NCBI GenBank assembly: GCA_902779395.1
Contig: CACZBK010000006.1
Coordinates: forward strand, 1 to 64,000
Direction of reading: 5' to 3'
DNA from: an uncultured Lachnospiraceae bacterium
GTDB taxonomy: Bacteria > Bacillota > Clostridia > Lachnospirales > Lachnospiraceae
DNA: 64,000 nucleotides
Shown: piece by piece, positions 1-10,800 of the stretch
Layout of the letters: each line of letters starts with the position of its first letter
Position numbering within the stretch: position 1 is the first letter of the stretch
Notes under the pieces: generated by a model
The model's input: only the letters and a program-made list of their open reading frames with translations
The model's database searches: none
Told to the model about the DNA's origin: nothing
Position numbers and translations under genes: made by a program

Positions 1-6
1 TTTTCC

Positions 7-177
7 TAACCAGTCTTAACTGGCTAAAAATCCATGATTTACTAATAAATTTCCGAATAAAACCTTCGCAATGATCCGAAGCTCAAAATGCTTCGCATTT
101 TTCGCTCCTCGGCATTCGCCGAGTGTTTTCGTCAAAAAACATGTTCCTGCGTGCAAGCACGCGTAACCTGTTTTTTT
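7..177 (-). other. Hairpin-rich leader of a leftward stable-RNA operon
   Basis: No convincing protein gene is seen in 1-380. Read leftward from the promoter at 297-325, the region holds a row of perfect short hairpins: arms 149-154/157-162 (inside a longer stem 134-141/169-176 flanked by T-runs), 108-113/118-123, 85-91/95-101, 64-68/77-81 and 10-14/19-23. A further stem pairs 247-251 with 286-290 just after the predicted start of transcription. Such a leader fits the untranslated region before 16S rRNA, whose gene would lie left of position 1; that is inference. The plus-strand reading frame at 88-450 runs through the hairpins and ends inside the GGDEF gene, so I treat it as spurious. Confidence 0.45.
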
Positions 178-296
178 CCTCAAACGTTCGTCTCATTGCT
201 ATTGGAATGTTCGGGGTTGGATAGCTGTTTATTTATCAAGGTTCCTGTCGCTTTGAAAGGCTTTATTTATTTACCCTTTCCTTGGGCGACTTACAT

Positions 297-325
297 ATAC
301 TACCACCTTTCAAATTCGATGTCAA
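297..325 (-). promoter_or_regulatory. Strong sigma-A promoter, probably of an rRNA operon
   Basis: On the minus strand a perfect -35 TTGACA (320-325) is followed by a 17-base spacer and -10 TAGTAT (297-302). Just upstream (326-356) are long A and T runs like an UP element. The transcript would begin near 290 and run out of the window. A consensus -35, optimal spacing, an UP-like tract and a structured non-coding leader together suggest an rRNA (or tRNA) operon. Confidence 0.6.
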
Positions 326-380
326 CAACTTTTTTGATTTTTTTGAAAAATTATTTTCGACCGAAAAAAAGAACTGAAAA

Positions 381-1478
381 CTACTTGTTATTACGTTCTG
401 CTTTGATCTTTGCTTTTACTTCATACATCATCTTATCAGCCTGCAGATAAGCTTCATCAACGCTGACATCAGAGGTTACCGTCTTCCATCCTATAGCCAG
501 AGAATATCCGGCCTCTTCTATTTTTTTATACATGCGTTCTACCATGCTCTCAACCTCATCATTTGACCTAAGCAAACACAGCACAACAAATTCATCACCG
601 CCCACGCGATAAAGAAAACATGAATTATCCAGCTCATTTCTCAGAATATCGGCCGCATTCTTTATCAGCTTATCACCTGCGGCGTGCCCCTGCGTATCAT
701 TTACACGCTTAAGATCATTAAGATCTATGCTCAATACCTGGGTTATCTTCTCATCGCCATAAGTCTTTGCATCGGCATAAAAGCTTTCACGGTTCATCAC
801 CTTTGTAAGATTATCAAAACGGAAATGTTCGATATGAAGATAAAGATAATAAAATGTAATATCCAAAGCTATTACACCTATCAGGATCCCCCTCAAACTG
901 AAGATCATCTCCACCAAAACAGCCATGATAGTACATATCCCGCAAAGCGTCAGTATCACCGCTTCCGTATAGCGTCCCAAACGCATACTGTTAAAGGCAA
1001 GATAAAAAAGAAATAACATATAAAGTGCGGATGTTATATGAGGCGTAAAGACGAGTGCCCCACGTATAAATTCACCGTTAGCATTATAATGAAAAACTAT
1101 GTCTGAAAACATACATGGCAGTATCATAAATGCACTTATCACGGCAGGGATATATGTGATCTTAGTCAGGATCTTATTGCTTATCTGCCTTGAATAAGCT
1201 ATATTGATCAGACCTACCATTATAAAGATTCGTGTATCATAACCTATCATCGCAAAAAACCTGTGCAGCTTATCCGGCAGCAAAGCATCATAGGCATAAT
1301 AATCCAGATTATCCATTATGATAAGTATAAGAAGAAGAATAACGCATGGGATCATGCGTATGGCAAGGTGCCGTTCGAATTTAAAATTGACGTTAATAAA
1401 AAACAGCAAAAAAACGGTGATCAGCACCGGAATAAAATTAATCTGTACCAAAGACTGCAAATACAGGTTAGTGATCAA
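381..1478 (-). CDS. Membrane-bound diguanylate cyclase (GGDEF)
   Basis: Predicted to make cyclic di-GMP from two GTP. The N-terminal half has about six hydrophobic segments forming an unclassified membrane sensor. A complete GGDEF domain follows, with the signature VGGDEF near residues 292-297 and the upstream DxNxLKxxND motif. No RxxD inhibitory site is seen five residues before the signature, so product inhibition may be absent. The frame opens at a GTG (1526), but a GAGGGAG ribosome site lies six bases before a TTG at 1478, which I prefer (365 aa). It follows the asparaginase gene with a 92-base gap. Confidence 0.85.
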   Translation of the reverse strand: MITNLYLQSLVQINFIPVLITVFLLFFINVNFKFERHLAIRMIPCVILLLILIIMDNLDYYAYDALLPDKLHRFFAMIGYDTRIFIMVGLINIAYSRQISNKILTKITYIPAVISAFMILPCMFSDIVFHYNANGEFIRGALVFTPHITSALYMLFLFYLAFNSMRLGRYTEAVILTLCGICTIMAVLVEMIFSLRGILIGVIALDITFYYLYLHIEHFRFDNLTKVMNRESFYADAKTYGDEKITQVLSIDLNDLKRVNDTQGHAAGDKLIKNAADILRNELDNSCFLYRVGGDEFVVLCLLRSNDEVESMVERMYKKIEEAGYSLAIGWKTVTSDVSVDEAYLQADKMMYEVKAKIKAERNNK

Positions 1479-1570
1479 ACGAGTCTCTCCCTCTTCCAAA
1501 AATCGTTCTGTTTTACAGAATATCACAGATCCTCATATATTTCAAACCAACGCAAAACCATGATAACCCA

Positions 1571-2491
1571 TCAGAAAGTCCCTTTCAGCCATAACATGCA
1601 ATAAGCATATATCGGGGAGACATCATAGACGGGATGGATCCCCAGCCTCTCGTAACAGCTGATAGTCTCATATTCCGTACCGTTACGGGATATGCCGCAC
1701 AGCCATACTGTTATCCCGCGCCTTGCCGCTTTATCTGTAAATACCTTTAATGAATCATTAACGGCTATTGTCCCCGAATGATAGCTGCCCAAAAGAACCG
1801 CCTTTACTCCGGCTCCTATTTCCGGATAACTCATCCCCGGGAAAGGTTCGATCTTTAATACACTGCCGGGTTCCTCATCAAGGTGCGGGATGTTTCCATC
1901 GCAGTGTTCTTTTTCATCTGCGCTTCCGACCTGCATATATTCAGCAGAAAACATATCTTCACTGTCATTGTAGTAACCAAAGATCCTGTCGCCAACGCTC
2001 CTGATCATATCCGAAAACGCCTCATGCGGCATGAGTTTTCTGCCGCTGTGGATCTTCACTTCTTCTCCCGGATTTTTATAACAGACAAATACCCCTCTTC
2101 CCCGTTTTTCTTTTATAAATCTCTGTGCAAAATACAGGTTTGCTTTTCCGTTTGACCGCGGATCTGACAAAACATAATTCGCAGCCACCAGTACAACAGG
2201 AATATCCGCTCCTCCGAAAACTATATCAAGCAATGCTGCGGAATACTGAAGCGTATCGCTGCCATGGGTTATGATGATCCCTTCACAGCCGTCTTCCCTG
2301 ATAGAATCCGCCGTTTCTTCTATAAGCAGATTAAGATGCTTTGCATCAAGATTTTCACTTAATATAGTATATGGCACACGGATCTTTGCATCTTTATAGA
2401 AAAGCCCGCTCACATCAGCATCAGGTCTCGCGACTCCGTCTTCCCCTACAGTACTTCCTATTGTTCCGCCCGTAAGTATATAAGTGATCAT
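1571..2491 (-). CDS. L-asparaginase (asparaginase/glutaminase family)
   Basis: Predicted to hydrolyse L-asparagine to aspartate and ammonia. The protein starts with the family motif TGGTIGS (residues 7-13), which carries the nucleophilic threonine. The second active-site block is ITHGSDT around residues 94-100, the usual form being HGTDT. No signal peptide is visible, so it should act in the cytoplasm. At 306 residues it is slightly shorter than typical type I or II enzymes (about 330). Its ATG overlaps the uvrB stop codon by four bases, so the two are probably translationally coupled. Confidence 0.82.
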   Translation of the reverse strand: MITYILTGGTIGSTVGEDGVARPDADVSGLFYKDAKIRVPYTILSENLDAKHLNLLIEETADSIREDGCEGIIITHGSDTLQYSAALLDIVFGGADIPVVLVAANYVLSDPRSNGKANLYFAQRFIKEKRGRGVFVCYKNPGEEVKIHSGRKLMPHEAFSDMIRSVGDRIFGYYNDSEDMFSAEYMQVGSADEKEHCDGNIPHLDEEPGSVLKIEPFPGMSYPEIGAGVKAVLLGSYHSGTIAVNDSLKVFTDKAARRGITVWLCGISRNGTEYETISCYERLGIHPVYDVSPIYAYCMLWLKGTF

Positions 2492-4464
2492 GAATTCAGA
2501 TACCTCTTAAGTTCAATAAGTCTGTCTCTCAATTCTGCTGCGACCTCAAAATTCAGTTCCGCAGCAGCTTTGCGCATCTGCTTCTCCGTATCGGCTATAA
2601 CTTTCTTAAGCTCTTTCTCATCCATGGATTCAGGATCTTTTTCCAGAGCCTTCTGTGTACTTGCGATCGACTTGCTAATGGCGATAACATCACGCACCGC
2701 TTTCTTTATGGTAGTCGGTGTAATGCCATGCTCATCATTATATTTCATCTGTATACTGCGGCGCCGGTTCGTTTCATCGATACAAACCTTCATCGAATCA
2801 GTCATATTATCGGCATACATGATGACATGTCCGTCACTGTTACGTGCGGCACGTCCGACAGTCTGTATTAGAGCCGTAGCGCTTCGCAGGAACCCTTCTT
2901 TATCCGCATCCAGGATCGCAACCAGGGTAACTTCAGGTATATCCAGGCCCTCACGCAAAAGATTTATTCCGACCAGTACATCAAATACATCCAGACGAAG
3001 ATCACGTATTATCTCGGCACGCTCCAGAGTATCCACATCCGAATGAAGATATTTTACACGTATACCCACATCATGCAGATAATCCGTAAGATCCTCCGCC
3101 ATGCGCTTGGTGAGAGTGGTTATCATAACCTTATTCTTCTTTGCGGTCTCTTTCTTTATCTCTGCCAGAAGATCGTCGATCTGTCCTTCTACAGGACGCA
3201 CGCTTATCTCCGGATCCAATAGTCCCGTAGGCCTTATTATCTGCTCCGCACGCAAAAGCTCATGTTCTTCCTCATACTGTGCGGGCGTTGCGGAAACAAA
3301 CATCATCTGATCGATATAGCCTTCAAACTCAGAAAAATTCAGCGGCCTGTTATCCAGCGCCGACGGCAGACGGAAACCGTAATCCACAAGTGTGGTCTTT
3401 CTGGATCTGTCACCGTTATACATTCCCCGCACCTGCGGTATGGTCATATGCGACTCATCCACTATCATAAGGAAATCATCTTTAAAGAAATCCAGAAGGC
3501 AGAATGGATGCTGACCTGCCGGCAGTCCCGTCAGATGTCTGGAATAATTCTCTATGCCCGAACAGACTCCCGTCTCACGAAGCATCTCCACATCAAAGCT
3601 GGTGCGTTCAAAAATACGCTGCGCTTCTATCAGCTTGTCCTCTCTTTTAAAATATGCAACTCTTTCGCGTGCTTCCTCTTCAATGGCATCACACGCCTTA
3701 AGAAGCTTATCCTGAGCCACGACATAATGAGACGCAGGAAATATGCTTACATGCTCAAGCGTGCACACCGGACGCATGGTCACATTATCAACCTGCGTGA
3801 TACGGTCTATCTCATCCCCGAAGAATTCCACACGGTATATCTTATCTCCCTGCTCCGCAGGATTTATCTCAAGCACATCTCCCCTTACCCGGAAACACCC
3901 GCGGTTAAGATCCATATCATTTCTGTCATACTGTATGGCTACCAGCTCTCGGATAACGTCATCTCTGTCCTTCTGCTGCCCAGGCCTCAAGGATACAGTC
4001 AGATCGGTAAATTCCTCCGGGCTGCCCAGGCCATAGATACAGGATACCGACGCGACAACGATAACATCCCGCCTCTCCGTTAACGATGCCGTCGCCGACA
4101 GACGCAGCTTATCTATCTCATCATTAACATCGGAATCCTTCTCAATGTAGGTATCCGTTGACGGCACATATGCTTCCGGCTGATAATAATCGTAATAGGA
4201 TACGAAATACTCAACCGCATTCTCGGGGAAGAATTCTCGAAACTCGGAGTAGAGTTGGGCCGCCAAGGTTTTATTGTGTGCCAGGACCAGTGTCGGCTTG
4301 TTCAGCTGCTCGATCACGTTGGCCATGGTGAAGGTCTTACCCGAGCCCGTAACCCCTAGTAAAGTCTGGAATTGATTGCCTTTTTTGAATCCTTCGACAA
4401 GCTGTTTTATGGCCTCAGGCTGGTCGCCTGTAGGCTTATATTCGGAGTGTAATTTGAAATCCAT
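2488..4464 (-). CDS. uvrB: Excinuclease ABC subunit B
   Basis: UvrB is the damage-verifying helicase-like subunit of nucleotide excision repair, working with UvrA and UvrC. Visible are Walker A GVTGSGKT near residue 40, the damage-binding beta-hairpin block starting [12 protein letters not shown], the DESH helicase motif, the QTVGRAAR motif VI, and a C-terminal UVR motif (last 40 residues) that contacts UvrC. The frame stays open upstream to 4542, but family alignment ([19 protein letters not shown]) and a TGAGGA site ten bases upstream fix the start at 4464, giving 658 aa, normal for UvrB. I found no LexA-type box upstream. uvrA and uvrC are not in the window. Confidence 0.98.
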   Translation of the reverse strand: MDFKLHSEYKPTGDQPEAIKQLVEGFKKGNQFQTLLGVTGSGKTFTMANVIEQLNKPTLVLAHNKTLAAQLYSEFREFFPENAVEYFVSYYDYYQPEAYVPSTDTYIEKDSDVNDEIDKLRLSATASLTERRDVIVVASVSCIYGLGSPEEFTDLTVSLRPGQQKDRDDVIRELVAIQYDRNDMDLNRGCFRVRGDVLEINPAEQGDKIYRVEFFGDEIDRITQVDNVTMRPVCTLEHVSIFPASHYVVAQDKLLKACDAIEEEARERVAYFKREDKLIEAQRIFERTSFDVEMLRETGVCSGIENYSRHLTGLPAGQHPFCLLDFFKDDFLMIVDESHMTIPQVRGMYNGDRSRKTTLVDYGFRLPSALDNRPLNFSEFEGYIDQMMFVSATPAQYEEEHELLRAEQIIRPTGLLDPEISVRPVEGQIDDLLAEIKKETAKKNKVMITTLTKRMAEDLTDYLHDVGIRVKYLHSDVDTLERAEIIRDLRLDVFDVLVGINLLREGLDIPEVTLVAILDADKEGFLRSATALIQTVGRAARNSDGHVIMYADNMTDSMKVCIDETNRRRSIQMKYNDEHGITPTTIKKAVRDVIAISKSIASTQKALEKDPESMDEKELKKVIADTEKQMRKAAAELNFEVAAELRDRLIELKRYLNS

Positions 4465-4623
4465 AGGGCTAAAATCCTCAAAAAGTTGTAGTAAAAAAGT
4501 GATACTATAGGCCCGATTTTCGTCCCCAAAACCATTGTGCAATTTTCACAAAAGGGGGCGAGTACGAATAAAAGTCCCCAAAACATATATCAGCATATCA
4601 CAACACCCTCCAAAAGTATATAA

Positions 4624-4650
4624 AAAGAGCTGTCATCATGGCAGCTCTTT
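4624..4650 (-). terminator. Intrinsic terminator of the sigma/anti-sigma operon
   Basis: Nine-base perfect stem (4624-4632 with 4642-4650) around a nine-base loop. Read leftward it is followed by TTTTTATA. It lies 16 bases beyond the anti-sigma gene stop and separates that operon from uvrB. Confidence 0.8.
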
Positions 4651-4666
4651 AAATCATTTCTGCGGG

Positions 4667-5881
4667 TCAGTGCATTCTATCCAGCAGTCCCCGGCCTGCA
4701 AATGAAATTATCTGTTTGGAATTGATATTCCAGTCTACAGTTATGTCTTCACCGCCATAGGTCAGGATGAAGCATATCGTCGAAGATGTAATATCTTCGT
4801 CAAGCCCGTTCTTAAAGCCGCCTATATCATAACTGTCAGGCTCTCCCAGGCCAAACCATTCCTTTAAGAATCCGCATACTGCATTTTTGCCTTCGTCCAC
4901 ATACGCCTCAGCTTCCTGTCTTGTATATTCAGTAGGATCCGAATAATACTTCTTACCGCAGCAGTTGACCATCATTATACCCGAAGCCTTCCTGGGTATG
5001 GTTATCTGATAGGTTGTTGCATGTGGAGCATCGCTTTCATATATCTCAACATCATAACCTATCCAGGCTTCGTCGCCACCGTAGAAGGAAGAGAAATCGT
5101 TACCGGTCACACTGCAGTTCCAGCTGTCGGTGATGGTCTCGCCATACATATCCTTAAGAAGACCAAATGCAAGTTCCTTAGCTGAAGCCTCTTCTTCGGG
5201 AGTCACTTCAAATATGATGTCATCCATGAAAGGCTCGCCCCAGTCCTCAGGCCATTCTGTATCGTCCTCCCCGGACGCTTCTGTATCAACGGCCCCGCTG
5301 GGATCTTCGTTTTGGGCAGCCACAGTTTCTTTTTCCGCATTCTGCTCTATGGTATAGATATATTTTGCCTCATGATCGATAAGCTGCAGCAGCTGCTCAT
5401 CCGTAAGTTCTCCCGCGGGCATGTTGATCTTATTGATCTCCTCAACAAACGCCAGCTCATCCGGTGATATTTCATCCAGAGTCTTTACATGTTTTAAGAT
5501 GTTTTGAGGGAAAACACCTTCCTTATAATAAGCATCCTCCAGTTTAAGGTATCTCTCATATTCAGACTGTGTCAGATCCCTGACTCTTGCCTCGCTTGTC
5601 GTGTCATATACGTCGTTGGAAAGTTCCTGCTCGTAATCCGCCTTTTCCTCTTCGCTCATATCCTGGATACGGTTTTTATAAGTCATATATGCTGCGCTTA
5701 CTCCAAAGCTGCCCAGCCCCACAACCCCCAGTATGATCAGTGCCATTATAGCGGTTGAATATCTGAAACGTATATCTGCGCGCCTTCTGCCTTTTTTCAG
5801 ATCCGATACAAGGCCTTCAACCATTTCATCCGGAATATTAATATTGGTATATACATCCTGATTAAGATCATTTCGTCTCAT
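4667..5881 (-). CDS. Putative anti-sigma factor, single-pass membrane protein
   Basis: 404-residue protein of unknown family. It has a basic cytoplasmic N-terminus of about 40 residues, one transmembrane helix (about 43-66), then an acidic extracytoplasmic domain with a low-complexity stretch near residues 190-215. The gene follows an ECF sigma factor with a 14-base overlap. That order, and a short cytoplasmic segment before one membrane helix, is the usual arrangement of a membrane anti-sigma factor holding its sigma factor until an envelope signal arrives. No zinc-binding ZAS motif (HxxxCxxC) is seen, so the assignment rests on context. Confidence 0.6.
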   Translation of the reverse strand: MRRNDLNQDVYTNINIPDEMVEGLVSDLKKGRRRADIRFRYSTAIMALIILGVVGLGSFGVSAAYMTYKNRIQDMSEEEKADYEQELSNDVYDTTSEARVRDLTQSEYERYLKLEDAYYKEGVFPQNILKHVKTLDEISPDELAFVEEINKINMPAGELTDEQLLQLIDHEAKYIYTIEQNAEKETVAAQNEDPSGAVDTEASGEDDTEWPEDWGEPFMDDIIFEVTPEEEASAKELAFGLLKDMYGETITDSWNCSVTGNDFSSFYGGDEAWIGYDVEIYESDAPHATTYQITIPRKASGIMMVNCCGKKYYSDPTEYTRQEAEAYVDEGKNAVCGFLKEWFGLGEPDSYDIGGFKNGLDEDITSSTICFILTYGGEDITVDWNINSKQIISFAGRGLLDRMH

Positions 5882-6386
5882 ATATCATTCCTCCTGAGTA
5901 TTCTTTATCCATTTCTTTCATCTTTTCCCTGGCACGCTGCAGTCTCTTCTTTACCGCAGCCTCCGTTACGGAAAGCATCTGAGCTACTTCCTTTACGGAG
6001 TAGCCTTCAACATAATAAAGGATAACAGCACTCTTAAGCTTATAATCCAGATCCCAAATAAAAGCTATGGTTTCCTTTGTATCAAAATCCAGACCGCCCG
6101 TGATCATCACGCTGTTTTCTACCTCATCAAGAGGGATGTAGCTGTGTCTTTTATGAAATCTCAGAAATTCTTTACATTTATTCTGGGATACCTTGATAAG
6201 CCATAACTTTCTTTGCTCTTCCGACTCAAAGACCGGTCTTTTCTCAATATACTTTACGAATGTTTCCTGCAGGACATCCTTTACATCCTGTTCATTTTTA
6301 AGTATGAAAAAACATACACGGTAAAGCATATTGCTGTATTGCCTTACAACCGGCTCTATGTCTTCACTTTTTAACTTTGCAGCCAT
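5868..6386 (-). CDS. ECF-family RNA polymerase sigma factor
   Basis: 172-residue sigma-70 family protein with only regions 2 and 4, the extracytoplasmic-function layout. Region 2 is marked by the core-binding stretch NEQDVKDVLQETF near residues 35-48. Region 4 is a helix-turn-helix, VKEVAQMLSVTEAAVKKRL, near residues 132-150. A GGAGG site lies six bases before the ATG. It overlaps the putative anti-sigma gene and is likely co-transcribed with it. Target promoters cannot be inferred. Confidence 0.92.
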   Translation of the reverse strand: MAAKLKSEDIEPVVRQYSNMLYRVCFFILKNEQDVKDVLQETFVKYIEKRPVFESEEQRKLWLIKVSQNKCKEFLRFHKRHSYIPLDEVENSVMITGGLDFDTKETIAFIWDLDYKLKSAVILYYVEGYSVKEVAQMLSVTEAAVKKRLQRAREKMKEMDKEYSGGMIYETK

Positions 6387-6519
6387 ATCTGCCTCCTTAT
6401 CCTTTCTTTAGGCGCCTGTATTATTAAGAACGCCGGAGACTGCCGAAAGGTGACATTGCGTAAAGTTTTTTCGTATTGCATTATATCATGTTATCAGCTT
6501 TTTAGTGTCTGATCTATGT

Positions 6520-6561
6520 TATAATATCTCAAAGATCATTATTTATGGAGGTATCAGTTTT
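6520..6561 (+). promoter_or_regulatory. Promoter -10 and ribosome site of the zinc-ribbon gene
   Basis: TATAAT at 6520-6525 and GGAGG at 6547-6551, eleven bases before the ATG at 6562. No good -35 is seen. Most of this segment (from 6523) is copied at 12132-12170. Confidence 0.5.
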
Positions 6562-6759
6562 ATGATCTGTCCCAGATGCGGAAAACCCACGATACAGGGC
6601 GCAAGCTATTGCGGTGAATGCGGGATAAAGCTTCCCATGGAAACCATGGACGTTCATACTATATTAAAGAAAGGAGAAAAGGAAATGGATATGGCAGCTA
6701 AAGCAGCCGGCGACAGCCTGCAGTCCATTATAGACGATATAACCCGGATTTTTAAATAA
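6562..6759 (+). CDS. Small zinc-ribbon protein
   Basis: 65-residue protein whose first 25 residues form a zinc ribbon with two CxxC knuckles (CPRC at residues 3-6, CGEC at 17-20). A short helical tail follows that ends ...DDITRIFK. Such ribbons often open membrane or secretion proteins in this group, but here no membrane segment follows, so function is unknown. The frame extends upstream to 6505, but the GGAGG at 6547 selects the ATG at 6562. The first 75 bases of the coding region and 39 bases upstream are duplicated, with a frameshift, at 12132-12244. The gene is divergent from the sigma-factor operon. Confidence 0.75.
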   Translation: MICPRCGKPTIQGASYCGECGIKLPMETMDVHTILKKGEKEMDMAAKAAGDSLQSIIDDITRIFK

Positions 6760-6924
6760 TGAAGCACATGATCAAAGCACAGATCCCGGATATTTCAAGA
6801 AAGGCATATATATTTACGTTTACTGAAACAAATGCTTTGTTATGAGCAATTCTTAAGAGAGCAAAAAAAGTCGAGAAATAAAACCCTGTGACAGAGTATT
6901 ATAGGCTCACAAGGAGTTAAGCAG

Positions 6925-7815
6925 ATGGACGAACAAAGAGAAGCGGTCAGAAAAATGCAGGACTATATCCGCGAACATATTCAGGAAGATATCACGATCG
7001 AAGACCTTGCAGAAGTATCGTCTTTTTCAACATGGCATGCAAGACGATTGTTCCAGAAGTATCTGAATATGTCACCGGCAGTTTATATCAGGCGCCTGAA
7101 ACTGTCAAAGTCTGCGTTGAGACTGCGGGATGAACAGGTGACCGTTCTGGATGTCGCCATGGATCTGGGGTTCGGAAGTGTGGATGGATACCAGCGGGCA
7201 TTCCGAAAAGAATTCGGATGCAACCCTAAAGAATATTCCTCGAGTCCGGTTCCGGTCTGGCTGTTTACTCCTTACCTGATCGAAAACAAGTCAGCCAAAG
7301 AAAGGAATGTGAGCAAAATGAGTGAAAACAAAGAGATCCGGAATATCTTTATCCAGGTGATCGAAAAACCGGCAAGAAAAGTGATCATCAAAAGAGGGAT
7401 CAAGGCAGATGAATACTTCAGTTACTGCGAAGAAGTCGGCTGTGATGTGTGGGGTCTGCTGACAAGCATAAAATCCATCAGCGGGGAGCCGGTATGTATG
7501 TGGCTGCCCAAACACTTAAGAAAGCCTGTGACAAATGAATATGTACAGGGCGTGGAAGTTGAGAGCGATTTCAGCGGTAGTATACCGGAAGGCTTTGAGA
7601 TCATAGATCTGCCGGCAGCAAAGTATCTTTTGTTCCGGGGAGAGCCGTTTGCAGATGAAGATTATGAACAGGCGATCGTAGAGATCTGGGAAGCCGAAAA
7701 GAAGTATGATCCTGCATTTATCGGCTATGAATGGGATAAAGATAACCCGCGGATCCAGCTGGAGCCCAGAGGAAAACGTGGATATATAGAACTTGTCCCC
7801 GTGAAAGAAAAATGA
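6925..7815 (+). CDS. AraC-family regulator with GyrI-like effector domain
   Basis: 296-residue transcription regulator. Residues 1-105 hold two AraC helix-turn-helix motifs, with the second-helix signature DVAMDLGFGSVDGYQRAFRK. Residues 135-296 form a GyrI-like/SRPBCC-type small-molecule binding domain ending in LVPVKEK. Proteins with this architecture (Rob/SoxS plus effector domain) usually respond to drugs or amphipathic ligands. An AAGGAG site sits eight bases before the ATG. No co-transcribed target gene follows, because the next gene converges. Its ligand and targets are unknown. Confidence 0.88.
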   Translation: MDEQREAVRKMQDYIREHIQEDITIEDLAEVSSFSTWHARRLFQKYLNMSPAVYIRRLKLSKSALRLRDEQVTVLDVAMDLGFGSVDGYQRAFRKEFGCNPKEYSSSPVPVWLFTPYLIENKSAKERNVSKMSENKEIRNIFIQVIEKPARKVIIKRGIKADEYFSYCEEVGCDVWGLLTSIKSISGEPVCMWLPKHLRKPVTNEYVQGVEVESDFSGSIPEGFEIIDLPAAKYLLFRGEPFADEDYEQAIVEIWEAEKKYDPAFIGYEWDKDNPRIQLEPRGKRGYIELVPVKEK

Positions 7816-7826
7816 TCAGAAACACA

Positions 7827-7850
7827 GAGCAGGGCTGTTTAGCCCTGCTC
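7827..7850. terminator. Shared hairpin between convergent genes
   Basis: Ten-base perfect stem (7827-7836 with 7841-7850) and four-base loop, GC-rich, just after the AraC gene and overlapping the stop of the large secreted-protein gene. T-runs are weak on both sides, so termination efficiency is uncertain. Confidence 0.55.
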
Positions 7851-10800
7851 CTTCTGTTCAATTACCGGTATTGATGTGTATTCCGTCAGGTCAAAGGTAT
7901 ATTGTACCTCACGATATATGTTCATGGGATCCGAATGATCATCATCAAGGCTTCCTTCTACGGAATACAGGATAAACGATCCCGGATGAATGCCGGTCGG
8001 CGCAATTATATAATTATTACCGTCAAAATACTCCACCATAACCGGATTTCCTTCCTCATCGTAAACCGGAACTCCATCATCATCATATAGAATATCCTCT
8101 CTCCACAAATACAGTTTTCTGTCGATACCGCCCGCTTCGCCAAAAGCTCCGTCTTTAGCTTTATAAATCCTGGAAAAATAACTTCCGTTTTTGAGGCGTG
8201 TATTGATCTGGATCGAGCCGGGATACTCAAATTCCCCTAAATCTTCCTCATCACTCCCACTCTTATATGTGATGTATACAGAACTGTAAGAAAGCACTGC
8301 ATCATCTTTAATATAATCTTCTATGTTTTCCCCCGAATGGTTTATAGTATACACACGTGACAGCCAGCTCTCATATATTCCAAAGTATAAGTGGTCATCC
8401 GGTACAGGCACATATACATGAATAACATATTCATTGTCTTTGTAATTAGAATCCTTTATTGTGATATCCGCTTCCCCGTAGTCCAGAGCCGTTATGGTAC
8501 TTCCATCCACCTTTGCCACCTGGGGGTTGGATGATGTTACTTCTCCCATATCCCCCTCCAGTACCTTAAATGTAAATGTTTCACCTACCCCCAGCCAGAT
8601 CTCATTGCTTTCTATATCCAGTTCAAGAGCGTCGGCCTGCCCGGGAATCTTTATCTTTACAACACATGAAACAGTATATTCACCGTCCCTGGTGGTGGCT
8701 GTGACCACGGCCCGACGCGCTCCGTCATGCGCTTTTATCTTACAACTGAGAGATGCGCTCCCTTCAGTTCCTCCGGGAATAAGCTCCAGCGCTTTGGTTT
8801 CGTCAACAGACCATATCACAGTTTTATCATATGCATCATCCGGTGATATTTTTGCCTTCAGCACGGCAGTATCTCCGGTCTTCAATGAAATTCTGCTGTA
8901 ATTGAGATCTATCCCGTCAACTGTTTTTCTGACCACAAAATTCTTATTAAGCACGCCCCACTCATAAAGTGTGGCCTTAAATTTCTCTATAGCAGACTCC
9001 CTGGTCTCATTCTTGTCCGAGATATACATGACCCAATAGTTGAGAACATCACCGTAATTATAGCTTTGGGCCTTGCGCAGTCTTTCCAGCGCCGGTTCGT
9101 CAACATACATTGATATCATGCTGCGAACCCTGCACAGTCTTTCAAGTCTTGCATTAAGATCATAATCATCTGCGGAATACTCGCCAAAGAAATTATTATA
9201 CATCCTTGGATCAAGCGCTCCAAAGCTTAACATGGTTTCAATGGTCTCACGCTCGACTTCCTTTATCTTTGCTGCATCCTTCTCCTGTGCGAGTCTGGTA
9301 TCAAAATAATTTAAAAGGGAATCGATGGCGTATCGGGAGAGGGTATTCTGCGCGTTCAACGGAAGCTCAGTATAGTCCTTAGTCCCATACCTGACATCCC
9401 AGCCAAGCTCAACTATGCGTTCCGACATCTTATCCATATTGTAGAAACGCGCTATCCCCTTGCTCATGGTAAGACCGCTGGCGTAATTAATATATTCCGT
9501 AAAGGATTCCCTGTCGCCGGCTATAACATAGTTTCCGAACCATTTGGAATCCAGACCGTTTTTATAGATCTGATATAACTCTTCTACCTTATCGGCTTTC
9601 CAATAAGTAAAGCCCAGATTCACGCAGCTTCCGACGAATGCAGTGATCTTAGTCACCTTTTCAACGACGGGATTGATACCCTGAAGTATGTTTCCCAGTT
9701 CCTCCATGCCCGCTTTATAATTATCCTCACCACCTTCGATGAAATATGCCGCCATGCGCGAAAGAGCGTTTGAACTGCCGATAACGGCGCCGCCCGTTCC
9801 GTCAAAGATCTTGGAATCAATCTTTTCAGATATGCGCTGACTGTATTCCATCAGTTCCCAGCTTTTCTTTACCGCTTCATTCGCCGAATCCCCTAGACAT
9901 TGCAAAATGGCATCCTGATCATTTTCGTATATCGCCCTGGTCATTGCCGTTACTACCTTGGCGTCCTGCTCAAAGAATCCGCTGCCTTTGGCATCCCCAT
10001 CAAAGGAAGCCGCCCATCTGACCATACTGAACTGCAACAGATCCGCCGCCGCTTTTTTTGTAAGCCCCAGCGCCTCTATCTTCTGTTTCATATAAGGTTC
10101 CATAACGGCGGCTGCCTGTTTGTAATTGCCTTTCTCCACAGCCAGCTTATTACTATACCGATCCAGAAAAGCTTCTATCTGCTCCTCTTTTGTCATCTTT
10201 TTATTCCACCACCAGGAAAAATGCGGCAGCGAAACGGACATCGTCCCCTTTTCCAGATCATAGCTTTCCGGATACAGATATCTGATTTCTCCCAGTCTTT
10301 CGTCGTAGCAGCAGAAAACAAATGCAGCCGGATCCTCAGTATCCGTGATCGGCAGCGTAAGCATCATCTCACCATCAGCAAATACAGCACCATCGTAGGC
10401 GTCACACTCTATGCTCATCGGCGATATGATCCTTTCGGCTGTCTGATCGATCGCTCCTATCGATTCAAGCTGTTCTCTGCTCAAGGAAGCAAAGCTGAAC
10501 TTTGCATCTTCTTTAAGCGCACCTTCTCCGACAGTGAATACAAAACCGTTATCATCTATGCTTCCTAAGCTTGTTTCCTCATTAGTTATTTCTCCGCTCT
10601 CCTCGTCTTTTATAACTTCCACCTTCTCCTCAAGATCTGCTGCGGAATCTATCTGTACAGCTCCGTCTGCCTTAGCTTTTACTATCTTAAAACTGCATTT
10701 TTTTGTGCCGTAATAATTTCCTATGCCATGTATCATCATCACAGCTTTCCCGGGCTTATCATTTGCAGAAAAAGACACTATCTCAAAATCTTCACAGGTG

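Noticed and set aside
88-450. 120-residue plus-strand reading frame
   Set aside because: It runs through perfect hairpins and into the GGDEF gene, has no ribosome site, and its composition is not protein-like.
3262-4083. 273-residue plus-strand frame over uvrB
   Set aside because: Antisense shadow of a strongly conserved gene.
4465-4620. Possible LexA/SOS box before uvrB
   Set aside because: No CGAAC(N4)GTTC-type palindrome found; only weak partial matches.
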